This document shows, piece by piece, positions 1-7,580 of a stretch of DNA of 60,719 nt (the first letter of the stretch is position 1; each line of letters starts with the position of its first letter). Origin of the DNA: Gammaproteobacteria bacterium (GTDB lineage Bacteria > Pseudomonadota > Gammaproteobacteria > WFUO01). The DNA lies in NCBI GenBank assembly GCA_015484945.1, contig WFUO01000053.1, forward strand, positions 1 through 60,719, read 5' to 3'. The notes under the pieces are model-generated. The model was not told the origin of the DNA. It worked only from the letters and a program-made list of their open reading frames with translations, and ran no database searches. The translations under genes and the position numbers were made by a program.

Positions 1-305
1 CCCGCACCCTTGTCGTGCAGGATGCCGAGGTAGTACCAGGCGCTGACATCCCCCTCGCGCGCCAGCCTTTGCAGCAAACGCCGCGTCTGCACGAAGCGGC
101 CATGCGCGAACAGCCGCAGGGCTTGGCGCAGGCGCGCATAGGCGGAACCGGCATCAACACGCTGCCGCGGCAGGTCCGGTGCCTGATAGACCGGCGTTGC
201 TGACAGGACGGGCTGCAGCCGCTCACCGATGCGCATGCCGGCCAGCGCCGGCAGTGTGGCCCCCAGAAACAGCACAGCCGCGAGTTTGCGTGATACTACT
301 GCCAT
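1..305 (-). CDS. Secreted Sel1/TPR-like repeat protein (3' end cut by window)
   Basis: Reading the minus strand from an ATG at 305 gives an open frame that runs off the window edge. The first ~23 residues are a signal peptide (MAVVSRK, then a hydrophobic run ending LPALAG). Further in, the segment DVSAWYYLGILHDKGAG has the spacing and residues of a Sel1-like (TPR-subclass) repeat, with a helix (FVQTRRLLQRLAREG) before it. Such proteins usually act as periplasmic protein-protein interaction scaffolds. Only about 101 residues are visible, so the repeat number and function cannot be given. The family call rests on one repeat. Confidence 0.6.
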   Translation of the reverse strand, partial: MAVVSRKLAAVLFLGATLPALAGMRIGERLQPVLSATPVYQAPDLPRQRVDAGSAYARLRQALRLFAHGRFVQTRRLLQRLAREGDVSAWYYLGILHDKGA

Positions 306-524
306 GGGCTTTCCCCCGTGGTCTGGTCTCGATCACTGGATCGGCAGGCCAAGTGACAACTTGAACAGCGTGGCGTGAACTGCCTGCAACATGAAGCACA
401 AGGAGGATTTCACGCTGGCCACGGAGAGGCCGGGATGGACGTTCTGTCAGCAGGCCAGGGCGGCGGCATCGACGGTTGCTAGCGGGCGCGCCCGAGTCGG
501 GGCCCGGCTGGCGGCGGCCTTCGC

Positions 525-1154
525 TCACGTTCTCAGCAACACATCACGCAGGTCATTGAGACGCCCGTGAAAAAAATGCCCCGCGCCTGGCAGGGTTTCG
601 AGCCGCGCCTCTGAAAATCCGCCGGCCATGGCGCGCACCTGCTCGTATGGCACGATCTCGTCGGCATCGCCGTGGATGATCAGCCAGGGGCAGCCGGGCG
701 GATCGATACGCCCGAAGTCGAACAGGTTCACGGCCGGGGCGACCGTCACCAGCCGTTCGGCGCCTGTGCGGGCCGCGGCTGCGGCCGCGATATAGCCGCC
801 AAACGAGAAGCCGGCCAGCCACAATGGCGCATCGGGCCGTTGCCCCCGCACCCAGGCCACGACCGCCAGCAGATCGTCGATCTCGCCCACGCCATCGGCG
901 TATTCACCCTGGCTGTGACCAACGCCACGAAAATTGAAACGCAGACTGTCCGCGCCCAGCTGATTGAAGGTGCGCGCCAGGGTATGCACGACCTTGTTGG
1001 TCAGCGCGCCGCCATGCTGCGGGTGCGGGTGACAGATAACCGCGACCGGCCCGGCCGGTTCGGCGGCCGGCTCACACAGGCATTCGAGACGCCCGGCCGG
1101 GCCAGTGACGGAAAACGGGTTGCCGTCACACGCAGCGTCGAATCGGGCCATCAT
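525..1154 (-). CDS. Alpha/beta hydrolase, COG2945-like serine hydrolase
   Basis: About 209 residues starting at the ATG at 1154 (or the adjacent ATG at 1151), which directly follows the TGA of the upstream gene. Visible motifs are the HPHPQHGG oxyanion segment near the N-terminus, RFNFRGVGHSQG, the nucleophile elbow GFSFGGY (catalytic Ser), HGDADEIVPYEQV (acid) and GAGHFFHG (catalytic His). This order is typical of small cytoplasmic alpha/beta hydrolases of the COG2945 type, whose substrate is generally unknown. It is probably translated together with the preceding 185-residue gene. The fold assignment is secure; no substrate can be inferred. Confidence 0.85.
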   Translation of the reverse strand: MMARFDAACDGNPFSVTGPAGRLECLCEPAAEPAGPVAVICHPHPQHGGALTNKVVHTLARTFNQLGADSLRFNFRGVGHSQGEYADGVGEIDDLLAVVAWVRGQRPDAPLWLAGFSFGGYIAAAAAARTGAERLVTVAPAVNLFDFGRIDPPGCPWLIIHGDADEIVPYEQVRAMAGGFSEARLETLPGAGHFFHGRLNDLRDVLLRT

Positions 1155-1155
1155 G

Positions 1156-1713
1156 TCACCGGGGTTGATAGCCCAGCTCGCGCGCCAGAGCCGAGTTTTC
1201 GGCCAGGAAGGCGGCGCGCGCATAGCGCTGCTCGGCCAGCAGTTCCTCGAGCTTGCCACGCAGTTTGGCGATCTGCCCGATGAGCTTGTTCACCTGCGCC
1301 GGAGAGCGCTTCTTCAAAAACGGCATCAGCGCCCTGGCCAGGTCGTTGTGGATCCTGAGTTCACGGTTATAGTCGGCCACCCGGCGTTTGAAGTCGGTGA
1401 TCGCCTGATCCAGTTGCCGCGAGCGCCCGCTCTGCTCCCATTCCCGGGCGTAGGCCGTCTTGTCGAGCTTGCGCCGGTCATCGCGGCGCAACTGCTGTTC
1501 ACGGCCAAGGATGCGGTACTGGCGGCCGAGCTTGCGGCGGCGCGCCTCGATGCGCTCCCGCAATGCAAGCAGATGACGGAACTGTTGCTCGTAACCGGCC
1601 AGGCTGACGACGAACTGGCGCAGGGGACGGATGCTGTGCTGGTCGTATTCGCCATTGCCGGCCATGACCGCCAGCGACACCAGCAACAGTAACAGGAGGA
1701 TCGGTAGTCTCAC
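1156..1713 (-). CDS. Secreted coiled-coil protein of unknown function
   Basis: A 185-residue protein starting with GTG at 1713. It has a strongly hydrophobic N-terminal signal (MRLPILLLLLLVSLAVMAG) followed by an almost wholly charged, Arg/Glu/Leu-rich sequence with heptad-like spacing, for example around RRKLGRQYRILGREQQLRR and LRGKLEELLAEQRYARA. This suggests a periplasmic helical, coiled-coil protein. Its TGA touches the start of the alpha/beta hydrolase, so the two are probably cotranscribed. I do not recognise a family. Confidence 0.65.
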   Translation of the reverse strand: MRLPILLLLLLVSLAVMAGNGEYDQHSIRPLRQFVVSLAGYEQQFRHLLALRERIEARRRKLGRQYRILGREQQLRRDDRRKLDKTAYAREWEQSGRSRQLDQAITDFKRRVADYNRELRIHNDLARALMPFLKKRSPAQVNKLIGQIAKLRGKLEELLAEQRYARAAFLAENSALARELGYQPR

Positions 1714-1776
1714 GATGGATTCCGTGGTCCCGGTAGTACGCCGCCCGCGGGCGGCATGTGCGCATGCAAACCCGGT

Positions 1777-2013
1777 TCAGCGCTCGTTCTCGAGCTCCAT
1801 TTCCTGCTTGCGGCGGCCAAGCCATTCGGTGTACATGGACAGATCCAGCCATGCCCATTCCTCGGCGCTGACCTTGACGGTGCGGCCGTCCATGTATTCG
1901 ATGACGACCCTGGCCAGGTTACCATCGACATACAACAGGGCCTTGACCCGGATCAGCTGGCCCGTCAGATTGATGTAGTAGTAACCTGGAACCGGTTTCT
2001 GCTTCACAGCCAT
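1777..2013 (-). CDS. Small conserved-looking hypothetical protein
   Basis: A 78-residue protein with an ATG at 2013 preceded by a strong GGAGGAG ribosome binding site. It begins MAVKQKPVPGYYYINLTGQ, has a beta-rich core (LLYVDGNLARVVIEYMDGR) and a charged C-terminal helix (GRRKQEMELENER). The strong ribosome binding site and coherent composition support a real gene. It is probably the first gene of the short minus-strand group that includes the coiled-coil protein and the hydrolase. No signal peptide is visible and I do not recognise a family. Confidence 0.6.
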   Translation of the reverse strand: MAVKQKPVPGYYYINLTGQLIRVKALLYVDGNLARVVIEYMDGRTVKVSAEEWAWLDLSMYTEWLGRRKQEMELENER

Positions 2014-2260
2014 CTCACTCCTCCACGCTTTTTTTCAACCCCGATGCCGTGGTATCGGGCATCTTCCTGCATTGGAGCGCCCTTATCATTGTAAACGGTC
2101 ACATATCCCGTCCGGCATCGATCCCGTACCTGCAAGTTTACCTTTATTTACATTTCAGCCCAAGCGAAAAATCCCCATTTACCCGACTTTTAACATGGTA
2201 ACCCATTGTTTCTGTTACGTTTATTCAAGGCGCACCGGCCAGCATCCAGATTCGGCGGCC

Positions 2261-2287
2261 CGTAACCGTTACCCGGTTACGGTTACG
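2261..2287. repeat. Palindrome downstream of nrdJb
   Basis: CGTAACCGT at 2261-2269 is the exact reverse complement of ACGGTTACG at 2279-2287, with a 9-nt spacer. It lies 16 bp past the nrdJb stop. On the minus strand it is not followed by a T-run, so it is not a classical intrinsic terminator; it could be a transcript-end hairpin or a protein site. The rest of 2014-2303 holds nothing else I can name. Confidence 0.45.
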
Positions 2288-2303
2288 AAACCCACCCCGG
2301 CGA

Positions 2304-3014
2304 TCAGCCGCATTTCGAGTCACCGCAATTCAGGCAGGTCAGACAGCCGTCCATCTGGATCACGGCCTTGGTCTGACACTTCGCGCAGAGCTGGGCATTG
2401 TCTGGAAAATCGCCAGGATCCGCGCTCTCGGCCTCATCGACCATCGCCTCGTACTGGGCGCGTTTCTCATCGACCAGCTTCTGCTGGTGCTCATCCAGCC
2501 CTTCGTCCTTGAGCAGTCCGATCATGCGCATGTGGCATTCGATCGCATCACCGATCTCGGCTACCAGCGAGGGCATGTACTTGCCGCCCTTCTTGAAGTA
2601 ACCCCCCTTGGGGTCGAACACGGAACGCAATTCCTCGACCAGGAAGGTCACATCGCCACCCTTGCGGAACACCGCCGAGATGATGCGCGTGAGCGCCACG
2701 ATCCACTGGAAGTGGTCCATGTTCTTGGAGTTGATAAAGATCTCGAATGGCCTGCGCAGCTCGTTCTCGGTGCCGGGATTGAGAATGATATCGTTGATGG
2801 TCACGTACAGCGAATGTTCGGACAGCGGCGTCTTGATCTTGTAGGTTGAACCGAGCAGCATCTCGGGCCGCTCCAGCTTCTCGGTCAGTTGCACGACCTT
2901 GGCGTCCGGCTCTGCCACCGGCGCGGGCTGGCCGGTGGCGTTCTCCGCCGGCGCCTGCTCGTCTTCCTTCACGACACCGTAATCCACAATCTTCTTTTCT
3001 ATCTTGATGGTCAT
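2304..3014 (-). CDS. nrdJb: Class II ribonucleotide reductase, C-terminal subunit NrdJb
   Basis: A 236-residue product starting at ATG 3014, which has AGGAGA upstream; an in-frame ATG at 3050 lacks this. It corresponds to the C-terminal part of adenosylcobalamin-dependent RNR. It contains the segment TYKIKTPLSEHSLYVTIND, a TSCPD-like domain with INSKNMDHFQW, and a zinc-ribbon-like cysteine tail (CAKCQTKAV and CLTCLNCGDSKCG) that can serve as the redox tail reducing the active-site disulfide. In Pseudomonas and relatives NrdJ is likewise split into NrdJa and NrdJb. It lies 51 bp downstream of nrdJa on the same strand, so the two are one operon. It would provide dNTPs independently of oxygen. 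Confidence 0.85.
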   Translation of the reverse strand: MTIKIEKKIVDYGVVKEDEQAPAENATGQPAPVAEPDAKVVQLTEKLERPEMLLGSTYKIKTPLSEHSLYVTINDIILNPGTENELRRPFEIFINSKNMDHFQWIVALTRIISAVFRKGGDVTFLVEELRSVFDPKGGYFKKGGKYMPSLVAEIGDAIECHMRMIGLLKDEGLDEHQQKLVDEKRAQYEAMVDEAESADPGDFPDNAQLCAKCQTKAVIQMDGCLTCLNCGDSKCG

Positions 3015-3065
3015 TGGCTTGTCTCCTGCCGCCGTGTCCGCCGGCGGCAATGTCGTCCAGTGGTT

Positions 3066-6000
3066 TCAGAATTTCCCGTAATAACCCTCTTTCAGGGCAT
3101 CGTAGAGATTCGCCGCGGTATGGATCTCGCCGTCATACTCGATCTCCTCGTTGCCCTTGACCTCGACCACCGAGCCGTCCTCGAGTGTGAAGCGGTAGGT
3201 GGTGTTCTCGAGATCCTGCTCCTTGACCAGCACGCCCTGGAACACCTCGGGATTGAAACGGAAGGTCGTGCAGCCCTTGAGCCCCTGCTTGTAGGCATAC
3301 AGATAGATGTCCTTGAAATCGTCGAACGGAAATTCGGTCGGCACGTTGGCGGTCTTGGAGATCGACGAGTCGATCCATTTTTGCGCCGCGGCCTGCACAT
3401 CGACATGCTCGCGCGGGGTGATGTCATCGGCCGAGATGAAATAGTCCGGCAGTTTTTCGTCCTCGTTCTCGGCGAACGGCATGGCCTTGTCGTTGACCAG
3501 CTCGCGGTAGGCGAGCAACTCGAACGAATAGACATCGACCTTTTCCTTGGTCTTCTTGCCCTCGCGGATCACGTTGCGCGAATAGTGATGAGCGAAACTC
3601 GGCTCGATGCCGTTGCTGGCGTTGTTGGCCAGCGACAGCGAGATCGTGCCGGTGGGCGCGATCGAGCTGTGGTGCGTGAAGCGCGCGCCAGTCTCTTCCA
3701 GGGCCTTGACAAGGTCGGGATCGACCTCGGCCACCTGCTGCATGTAGCGGCTGTAGCGCGCATGCAGCACCTTGCCCTTGACCTTGTCGCCGACCTTGTA
3801 GCCGTCGCGCTTCATCTCCGGGCGCCTGCGCAGCATCTCGCCTGTTACCTCGAATTCCTCTTCCATGATCGGCGCCGGTCCCTTCTCGCGCGCCAGATCC
3901 AGCGCCGTGTGCCAACCTGTCAGGGCCAGCTCGCGGCTGATCCGTTCGGTCAGCTCCAGCGACTTGCGCGAGCCGTACTTCAGGCCCAGCATGGTCATGG
4001 TCGAACCCAGACCGAGGAAACCCATGCCGTGACGCCGCTTGCGCAGGATCTCGTCGCGCTGGCCTTCCAGCGGCAGGCCGTTGATCTCGACCACGTTGTC
4101 GAGCATGCGCGTGAACACCGACACCACCTTGCGGTATTCGTCCCAGTCGAACCAGGCCTTGTCGGTGAACGGCTCGCGTACGAAACGGGTCAGGTTGACC
4201 GAGCCGAGCAGACACGAACCATACGGTGGCAGCGGTTGCTCACCGCAGTTGTGCGCATGCAGCCCATTGGCGTCGAAGGTGTTGATGCCCGGTACCTGGA
4301 CATCATAGACATCTTCCACGCCATCCGGCGTCAGCCCGCTCACCGTGGCCACGAACCGTTCACGGTTCAGGCGCCGCCGGTACGCGCCGAGCAACCGCTT
4401 CAGCCGCGTTGCCTTGTCGCAATCTGCAAAACCCACGAGTTCCTGGAAACGTTGCAGATTCTCTCCACTGACGACCAACTCGTGCTGCACCTGAACGCCA
4501 TACCCGGCCTTGCCCTCCTTGCCATCTGGCAGGACGGCGGATGGTGCCTGCCGGCGGTCGCGATAGATACGGGAATTGATGCCAAGGCGCAACAACATGC
4601 GCTGCACAGCCTCCAGGCGCGGCAGGTCGGATTGCGCCAGGCGCACGCTGACGCCCCTGGCCTGACCATCCTGTACCGAGCCGTTGGCATCGAAGAAGCC
4701 ACGCAGAAAACCCCGGTAACAGTCGCTCGAGGCCTTCTCCAGTTCAGGCGTGATCGCCTTGTCACCGGGCCGCATGCCCACCGCTTTGGCCAGGCGCCCG
4801 AGCGCCGCCAGTGACAGGCGGAACTCGTTGCGTCCGGGAACTGCCTGCCAGCCGTGAAAATCCGCCCGATGCGGCAGTGTTCCTGCCGCCCTGAGCGCCT
4901 CGGCCATCACCGCTTCGACACCGCCCGGCACGCCGGCCACCGCCCCGTTGGCCACGGCCGCGGACTTCCATACGGAAAGCACCGCCTCGTCTGAGTTGAG
5001 CGCGCCATCACCCACCAGCAGCCCGAGCAAATAACCTTCTTCGCGGGTAAAGCGACCCGGCCAGGAAGCATCCCGTCGATGATCGTTCAGCAACACCTTG
5101 TCTCCCGCCCGCAGACGACCCGCTTCACACCATTCCGTCTCGACGGCATGACGGGTGTAGCGCACCACCTTCCGTACCCGATGGTCGGTAGTCAGTCTCA
5201 GCCGATGGCCTTCAGCAGTGGCAAGCCGCACGACCTCCTTGGTGGCCGTGCGGAAGAAGCCCTGTTCGCCAGAGGCGAAATCCACACCATCGATACGCGC
5301 CTGGAAAGGCTTGCCGACGAGTTCCCGAACCTGGCGCGGCCCTGCCGATGTATGCACCCAGGTATCCGCGGTCACACAGGGGTTGGTGGCGCGAATGTTC
5401 TCGCAGAACCAGTTGTTGTTCATTTCATTGACCTTGTCAATCAGAATGAACCCCGGTTCGGCGAAATCGTAGGTCGAGGCCATGATCATGTCCCACAGCC
5501 GGCGCGCGCGGATGGTGCGGTAGATCTTGCAGGCGACCTGCCCGTCACCGTTGACGACATACTTGTCCTTGATCGGCCAGTCGCGCCAGATGATCCTGGT
5601 ACTGTCACTGAGGTCGATGTCGTCGGCCTCGGCCTCCTTCTCGGTCAGTGGAAAGGCCAGGTGCCAGTCGGCATCGTTCTCGACCGCTCGCATAAACTCC
5701 TCGGTGATCAGCAATGACAGGTTGAACTGGCGCAGGCGGCCGTCCTCGCGCTTGGCGCGGATGAAGTCCATGACGTCGGGGTGGCCGACATCGAAGGTTG
5801 CCATCTGCGCGCCGCGCCGGCCGCCGGCCGACGATACCGTAAAGCACATCTTGTCGTAGATATCCATGAACGACAGCGGGCCCGAAGTATAGGCGCCGGC
5901 GCCGGAGACGTAGGCGCCTTTTGGCCGTAAGGTGCTGAATTCATAGCCAATTCCGCAACCGGCTTTCAATGTGAGGCCGGCCTCGTGCACCTTTTCCAGG

Positions 6001-6350
6001 ATGTCGTCCATGGAATCGTGGATCGACCCGGACACCGTGCAGTTGATCGTCGAGGTGGCCGGCTTGTGCTCCCAGGCGCCGGCATTGGATGTGATGCGCC
6101 CGGCCGGGATGGCGCCGTGCCGCAATGCCCAGAGAAACTGCTCGTACCAGCGTTCCCGCAGCTCCGGTGTCGTCTCCACCTCGGCCAGCGCACGCGCCAC
6201 ACGCCGGTAGGTATCGTCGATGGTCTCGTCGATGACCTCGCCGTCCTTGGTCTTGAGGCGGTATTTCTTGTCCCAGATGTCCATCGAGGCCGGCTGGAAC
6301 GGGATATTCGTGACGCTGGTATCGACGGGCTTCAGATGCGCGGATTTCAT
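3066..6350 (-). CDS. nrdJa: Class II (B12-dependent) ribonucleotide reductase NrdJa with intein
   Basis: A 1094-residue precursor for the catalytic subunit of adenosylcobalamin-dependent RNR, reducing ribonucleotides to deoxyribonucleotides. N-extein motifs include SNAGAWEHKPATSTINCTVSG (first redox Cys region), AGCGIGYEFSTLRP and SSAGGRRGAQM. C-extein motifs include CGEQPLPPYGSCLLGSVNL, RRHGMGFLGLGS and the phosphate-binding SIAPTGTISLSLANN. An intein occupies residues 325-701; removing it leaves a 717-residue enzyme. The N-P-C-G-E active-site string typical of the family is rebuilt only after splicing. NrdJb lies just downstream. NrdR-like boxes upstream suggest repression when dNTP/ATP levels are high. 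Confidence 0.93.
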   Translation of the reverse strand: MKSAHLKPVDTSVTNIPFQPASMDIWDKKYRLKTKDGEVIDETIDDTYRRVARALAEVETTPELRERWYEQFLWALRHGAIPAGRITSNAGAWEHKPATSTINCTVSGSIHDSMDDILEKVHEAGLTLKAGCGIGYEFSTLRPKGAYVSGAGAYTSGPLSFMDIYDKMCFTVSSAGGRRGAQMATFDVGHPDVMDFIRAKREDGRLRQFNLSLLITEEFMRAVENDADWHLAFPLTEKEAEADDIDLSDSTRIIWRDWPIKDKYVVNGDGQVACKIYRTIRARRLWDMIMASTYDFAEPGFILIDKVNEMNNNWFCENIRATNPCVTADTWVHTSAGPRQVRELVGKPFQARIDGVDFASGEQGFFRTATKEVVRLATAEGHRLRLTTDHRVRKVVRYTRHAVETEWCEAGRLRAGDKVLLNDHRRDASWPGRFTREEGYLLGLLVGDGALNSDEAVLSVWKSAAVANGAVAGVPGGVEAVMAEALRAAGTLPHRADFHGWQAVPGRNEFRLSLAALGRLAKAVGMRPGDKAITPELEKASSDCYRGFLRGFFDANGSVQDGQARGVSVRLAQSDLPRLEAVQRMLLRLGINSRIYRDRRQAPSAVLPDGKEGKAGYGVQVQHELVVSGENLQRFQELVGFADCDKATRLKRLLGAYRRRLNRERFVATVSGLTPDGVEDVYDVQVPGINTFDANGLHAHNCGEQPLPPYGSCLLGSVNLTRFVREPFTDKAWFDWDEYRKVVSVFTRMLDNVVEINGLPLEGQRDEILRKRRHGMGFLGLGSTMTMLGLKYGSRKSLELTERISRELALTGWHTALDLAREKGPAPIMEEEFEVTGEMLRRRPEMKRDGYKVGDKVKGKVLHARYSRYMQQVAEVDPDLVKALEETGARFTHHSSIAPTGTISLSLANNASNGIEPSFAHHYSRNVIREGKKTKEKVDVYSFELLAYRELVNDKAMPFAENEDEKLPDYFISADDITPREHVDVQAAAQKWIDSSISKTANVPTEFPFDDFKDIYLYAYKQGLKGCTTFRFNPEVFQGVLVKEQDLENTTYRFTLEDGSVVEVKGNEEIEYDGEIHTAANLYDALKEGYYGKF
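4248..5378 (-). other. In-frame LAGLIDADG intein inside NrdJa (377 aa)
   Basis: The intein runs from Cys325 to Asn701 of the precursor. Block A is CVTADTWVHTSAG, with Cys1 following Asn-Pro. Block B is HRLRLTTDHRV, with the conserved T-x-x-H. The end is FDANGLHAHN followed by Cys+1, i.e. the classical His-Asn/Cys splice junction. Between them lie two LAGLIDADG-type blocks, GYLLGLLVGDGAL (intein residues ~115-127) and FLRGFFDANGSV (~224-235), so the homing endonuclease looks complete. All splicing residues are intact, so self-splicing is expected. The host site is the most conserved point of the gene. Confidence 0.93.
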
Positions 6351-6453
6351 GGATGGTGGATCTCCCTGTATTTGTCGTTTTCCGGATCCGGACGGTGCTG
6401 GCGAACGTCCCGATGACTCCCCCGGTGCAGCGAATGGATCGAATCTGCATCGG

Positions 6454-6469
6454 ATACAACATATTGTGC
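6454..6469. promoter_or_regulatory. Weak NrdR-box-like palindrome
   Basis: The core ACAACATATTGT at 6456-6467 is palindromic in its ACAA/TTGT arms and resembles the NrdR box (ACAC-AT-rich-GTGT). It lies about 105 bp upstream of the nrdJa start. NrdR normally binds two boxes about 31-32 bp apart; a possible degenerate partner (TACAATATTA, about 6519-6528) is roughly 64 bp away. This is suggestive only. Confidence 0.4.
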
Positions 6470-6620
6470 CTTGATCCGTCTAATGTATTGTCCGGACCCG
6501 CCCCTGTCAACCCCAAAATACAATATTAACATTTGTTTAACTTGTTATATTTCAATAACTTACAAGTTTATCAATAATTTCAACAACCTAAGCCGCAGTC
6601 TCCGGCTGTACAAACCCTGT

Positions 6621-6636
6621 ACACAATATATTGTGG
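6621..6636. promoter_or_regulatory. NrdR box-like operator
   Basis: ACACAATATATTGTGG matches the 16-bp NrdR-box pattern, with ACAC at the left, an AT-rich centre and TTGTG at the right. NrdR is the ATP-cone repressor that controls RNR operons in most bacteria. The box is 271 bp upstream of nrdJa and about 150 bp upstream of vapB. Control of nrdJ is the likely role, but the distance implies a far-upstream promoter. Confidence 0.5.
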
Positions 6637-6732
6637 TTTGGAAGCACCACAGACCGATGGGTTTTGCGTCGCGACGACACCCTCAACACATGGCCACGAC
6701 CATGATTGACAGGCCATGGTGAATCTGCTCCA

Positions 6733-6762
6733 ATGTGTATAAATATTTACATTTATACACAT
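6733..6762. promoter_or_regulatory. Palindromic operator of vapBC
   Basis: ATGTGTATAAAT (6733-6744) and ATTTATACACAT (6751-6762) are perfect 12-bp inverted arms around a 6-nt spacer. The site contains TATAAAT/TATACA sequences that could serve as a -10 element and sits immediately before vapB. VapB-family antitoxins repress their own operon by binding such palindromes. The palindrome overlaps a possible upstream ATG at 6761, which favours the start at 6773. Confidence 0.7.
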
Positions 6763-6772
6763 GAGACTTCTG

Positions 6773-6967
6773 ATGCGTACGAACATAGTCATCGATGACG
6801 ATCTGATGAACGACGCCCTTAAACTGTCGGGCGCAAGAACCAAGCGCGAGGCGGTTGAAATGGGCCTGAAGGCATTGATCAAACTCAAGCAACAGGAAAA
6901 TATCCGTCGTTACCGGGGCAAGCTGCACTGGGATGGCAATCTGGACGAAATGCGAAAGGACAAATGA
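6773..6967 (+). CDS. vapB: VapB-type antitoxin
   Basis: A 64-residue protein from ATG 6773 (beginning MRTNIVIDDDL); an in-frame ATG four codons earlier lies inside the operator. The N-terminus forms a short ribbon-helix-helix-type DNA-binding unit (IVIDDDLMNDALKLSGARTKREAVE), typical of VapB antitoxins of PIN-domain toxins. The C-terminal tail (KLHWDGNLDEMRKDK) is the usual toxin-wrapping part, with the W-x-G-x-L-D-E-M-R pattern. Its stop overlaps the toxin start (ATGA), which gives translational coupling. It is expected to neutralise VapC and repress the operon. Confidence 0.85.
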   Translation: MRTNIVIDDDLMNDALKLSGARTKREAVEMGLKALIKLKQQENIRRYRGKLHWDGNLDEMRKDK

Positions 6968-7362
6968 TCATCGTTGATTCGAGCGTCTGGATTGGCTATT
7001 TCAACGGTGAGACAACACCTGAAACGGAGACACTCGATCGGTTACTTGGCCGGGCGCCAATCGCCCTGGGTGACCTCATCCTGACAGAGGTTCTGCAAGG
7101 TTTCCGGCATGACAGGGATTACCGGACGGCAAGGGATCTGCTGACCACATTGGAAACATTCAGTCTCGTCAGCCAGGAAATCGCCATCAAAAGCGCAGAA
7201 AACTATCGCTATCTCCGGCGCCTGGGTATCAGTATCAGAAAAACCATCGACACCATCATCGCCACCTTCTGTATCGAAAACGGCTTCACACTGCTTCACG
7301 CAGACAAGGACTTCGAACCTTTCGCCACACACCTTGATCTCAGGGTCATGACGGGAGCATGA
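6964..7362 (+). CDS. vapC: VapC-type PIN-domain ribonuclease toxin
   Basis: A 132-residue PIN-domain protein. The acidic residues that bind metal in PIN nucleases are visible at Asp5 (IIVDSSVWIGYF), Glu42 (ILTEVLQGF), Asp96 (RKTIDTIIATFC) and Asp114/Asp116 (LHADKDFEPFA). VapC toxins cut tRNA or rRNA and stop growth when VapB is degraded. The target of this one cannot be told from sequence. The start overlaps vapB by 4 bp. The length is complete and no active-site residue is missing, so the module looks functional. Confidence 0.88.
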   Translation: MIIVDSSVWIGYFNGETTPETETLDRLLGRAPIALGDLILTEVLQGFRHDRDYRTARDLLTTLETFSLVSQEIAIKSAENYRYLRRLGISIRKTIDTIIATFCIENGFTLLHADKDFEPFATHLDLRVMTGA

Positions 7363-7482
7363 ATAAGTATTCGCTCACCGATGCCCGTACACGGCACAAG
7401 CCATGAGATTGAGGAAAACAACAAAAATCATTTCGACTCAGCCTGCCATGCCATCAACCCACCACAACCTGTCCTGTGGGGT

Positions 7483-7510
7483 CTTGAAATCCGCCTGGCG
7501 GCCTCCATGT
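7483..7510 (+). promoter_or_regulatory. Sigma-32-like heat-shock promoter of hsp20
   Basis: CTTGAAA at 7483-7489 and CTCCATGT at 7503-7510 are separated by 13 bp. The heat-shock consensus is CTTGAAA, 11-16 bp, CCCCATnT, so the -35 is perfect and the -10 differs at one position. It lies about 70 bp upstream of the hsp20 start codon. The match is strong and the context is right. Confidence 0.75.
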
Positions 7511-7580
7511 TGGTGGCATGAAGATGGGGCCGGCAGGCCGGCAGCACAGAATTCACAATCATACATACAGGAGAGCAAGC

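Larger units (their letters stand above)
6351..6760. other. AT-rich regulatory spacer between nrdJ and vapBC
   Basis: About 410 bp separate the divergent nrdJa and vapB genes. The middle part (about 6515-6600) is much richer in A+T than the flanking genes. It holds the NrdR-like boxes and the VapB operator listed separately. I see no ORF or RNA gene in it, and no cobalamin riboswitch-like layout that I can defend. Confidence 0.5.

Noticed and set aside
2261-2287. Palindrome after nrdJb as an intrinsic terminator
   Set aside because: No T-tract follows on the minus strand; kept only as a repeat.
2889-4814. Long plus-strand open frame (641 codons) over nrdJ and its intein
   Set aside because: It is antisense to a strongly supported gene, has no family-like motif and arises from high G+C codon bias.
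6351-6760. Cobalamin riboswitch upstream of the B12-dependent RNR
   Set aside because: I could not find the conserved B12-box and stem arrangement, and a B12-using enzyme need not be B12-repressed.
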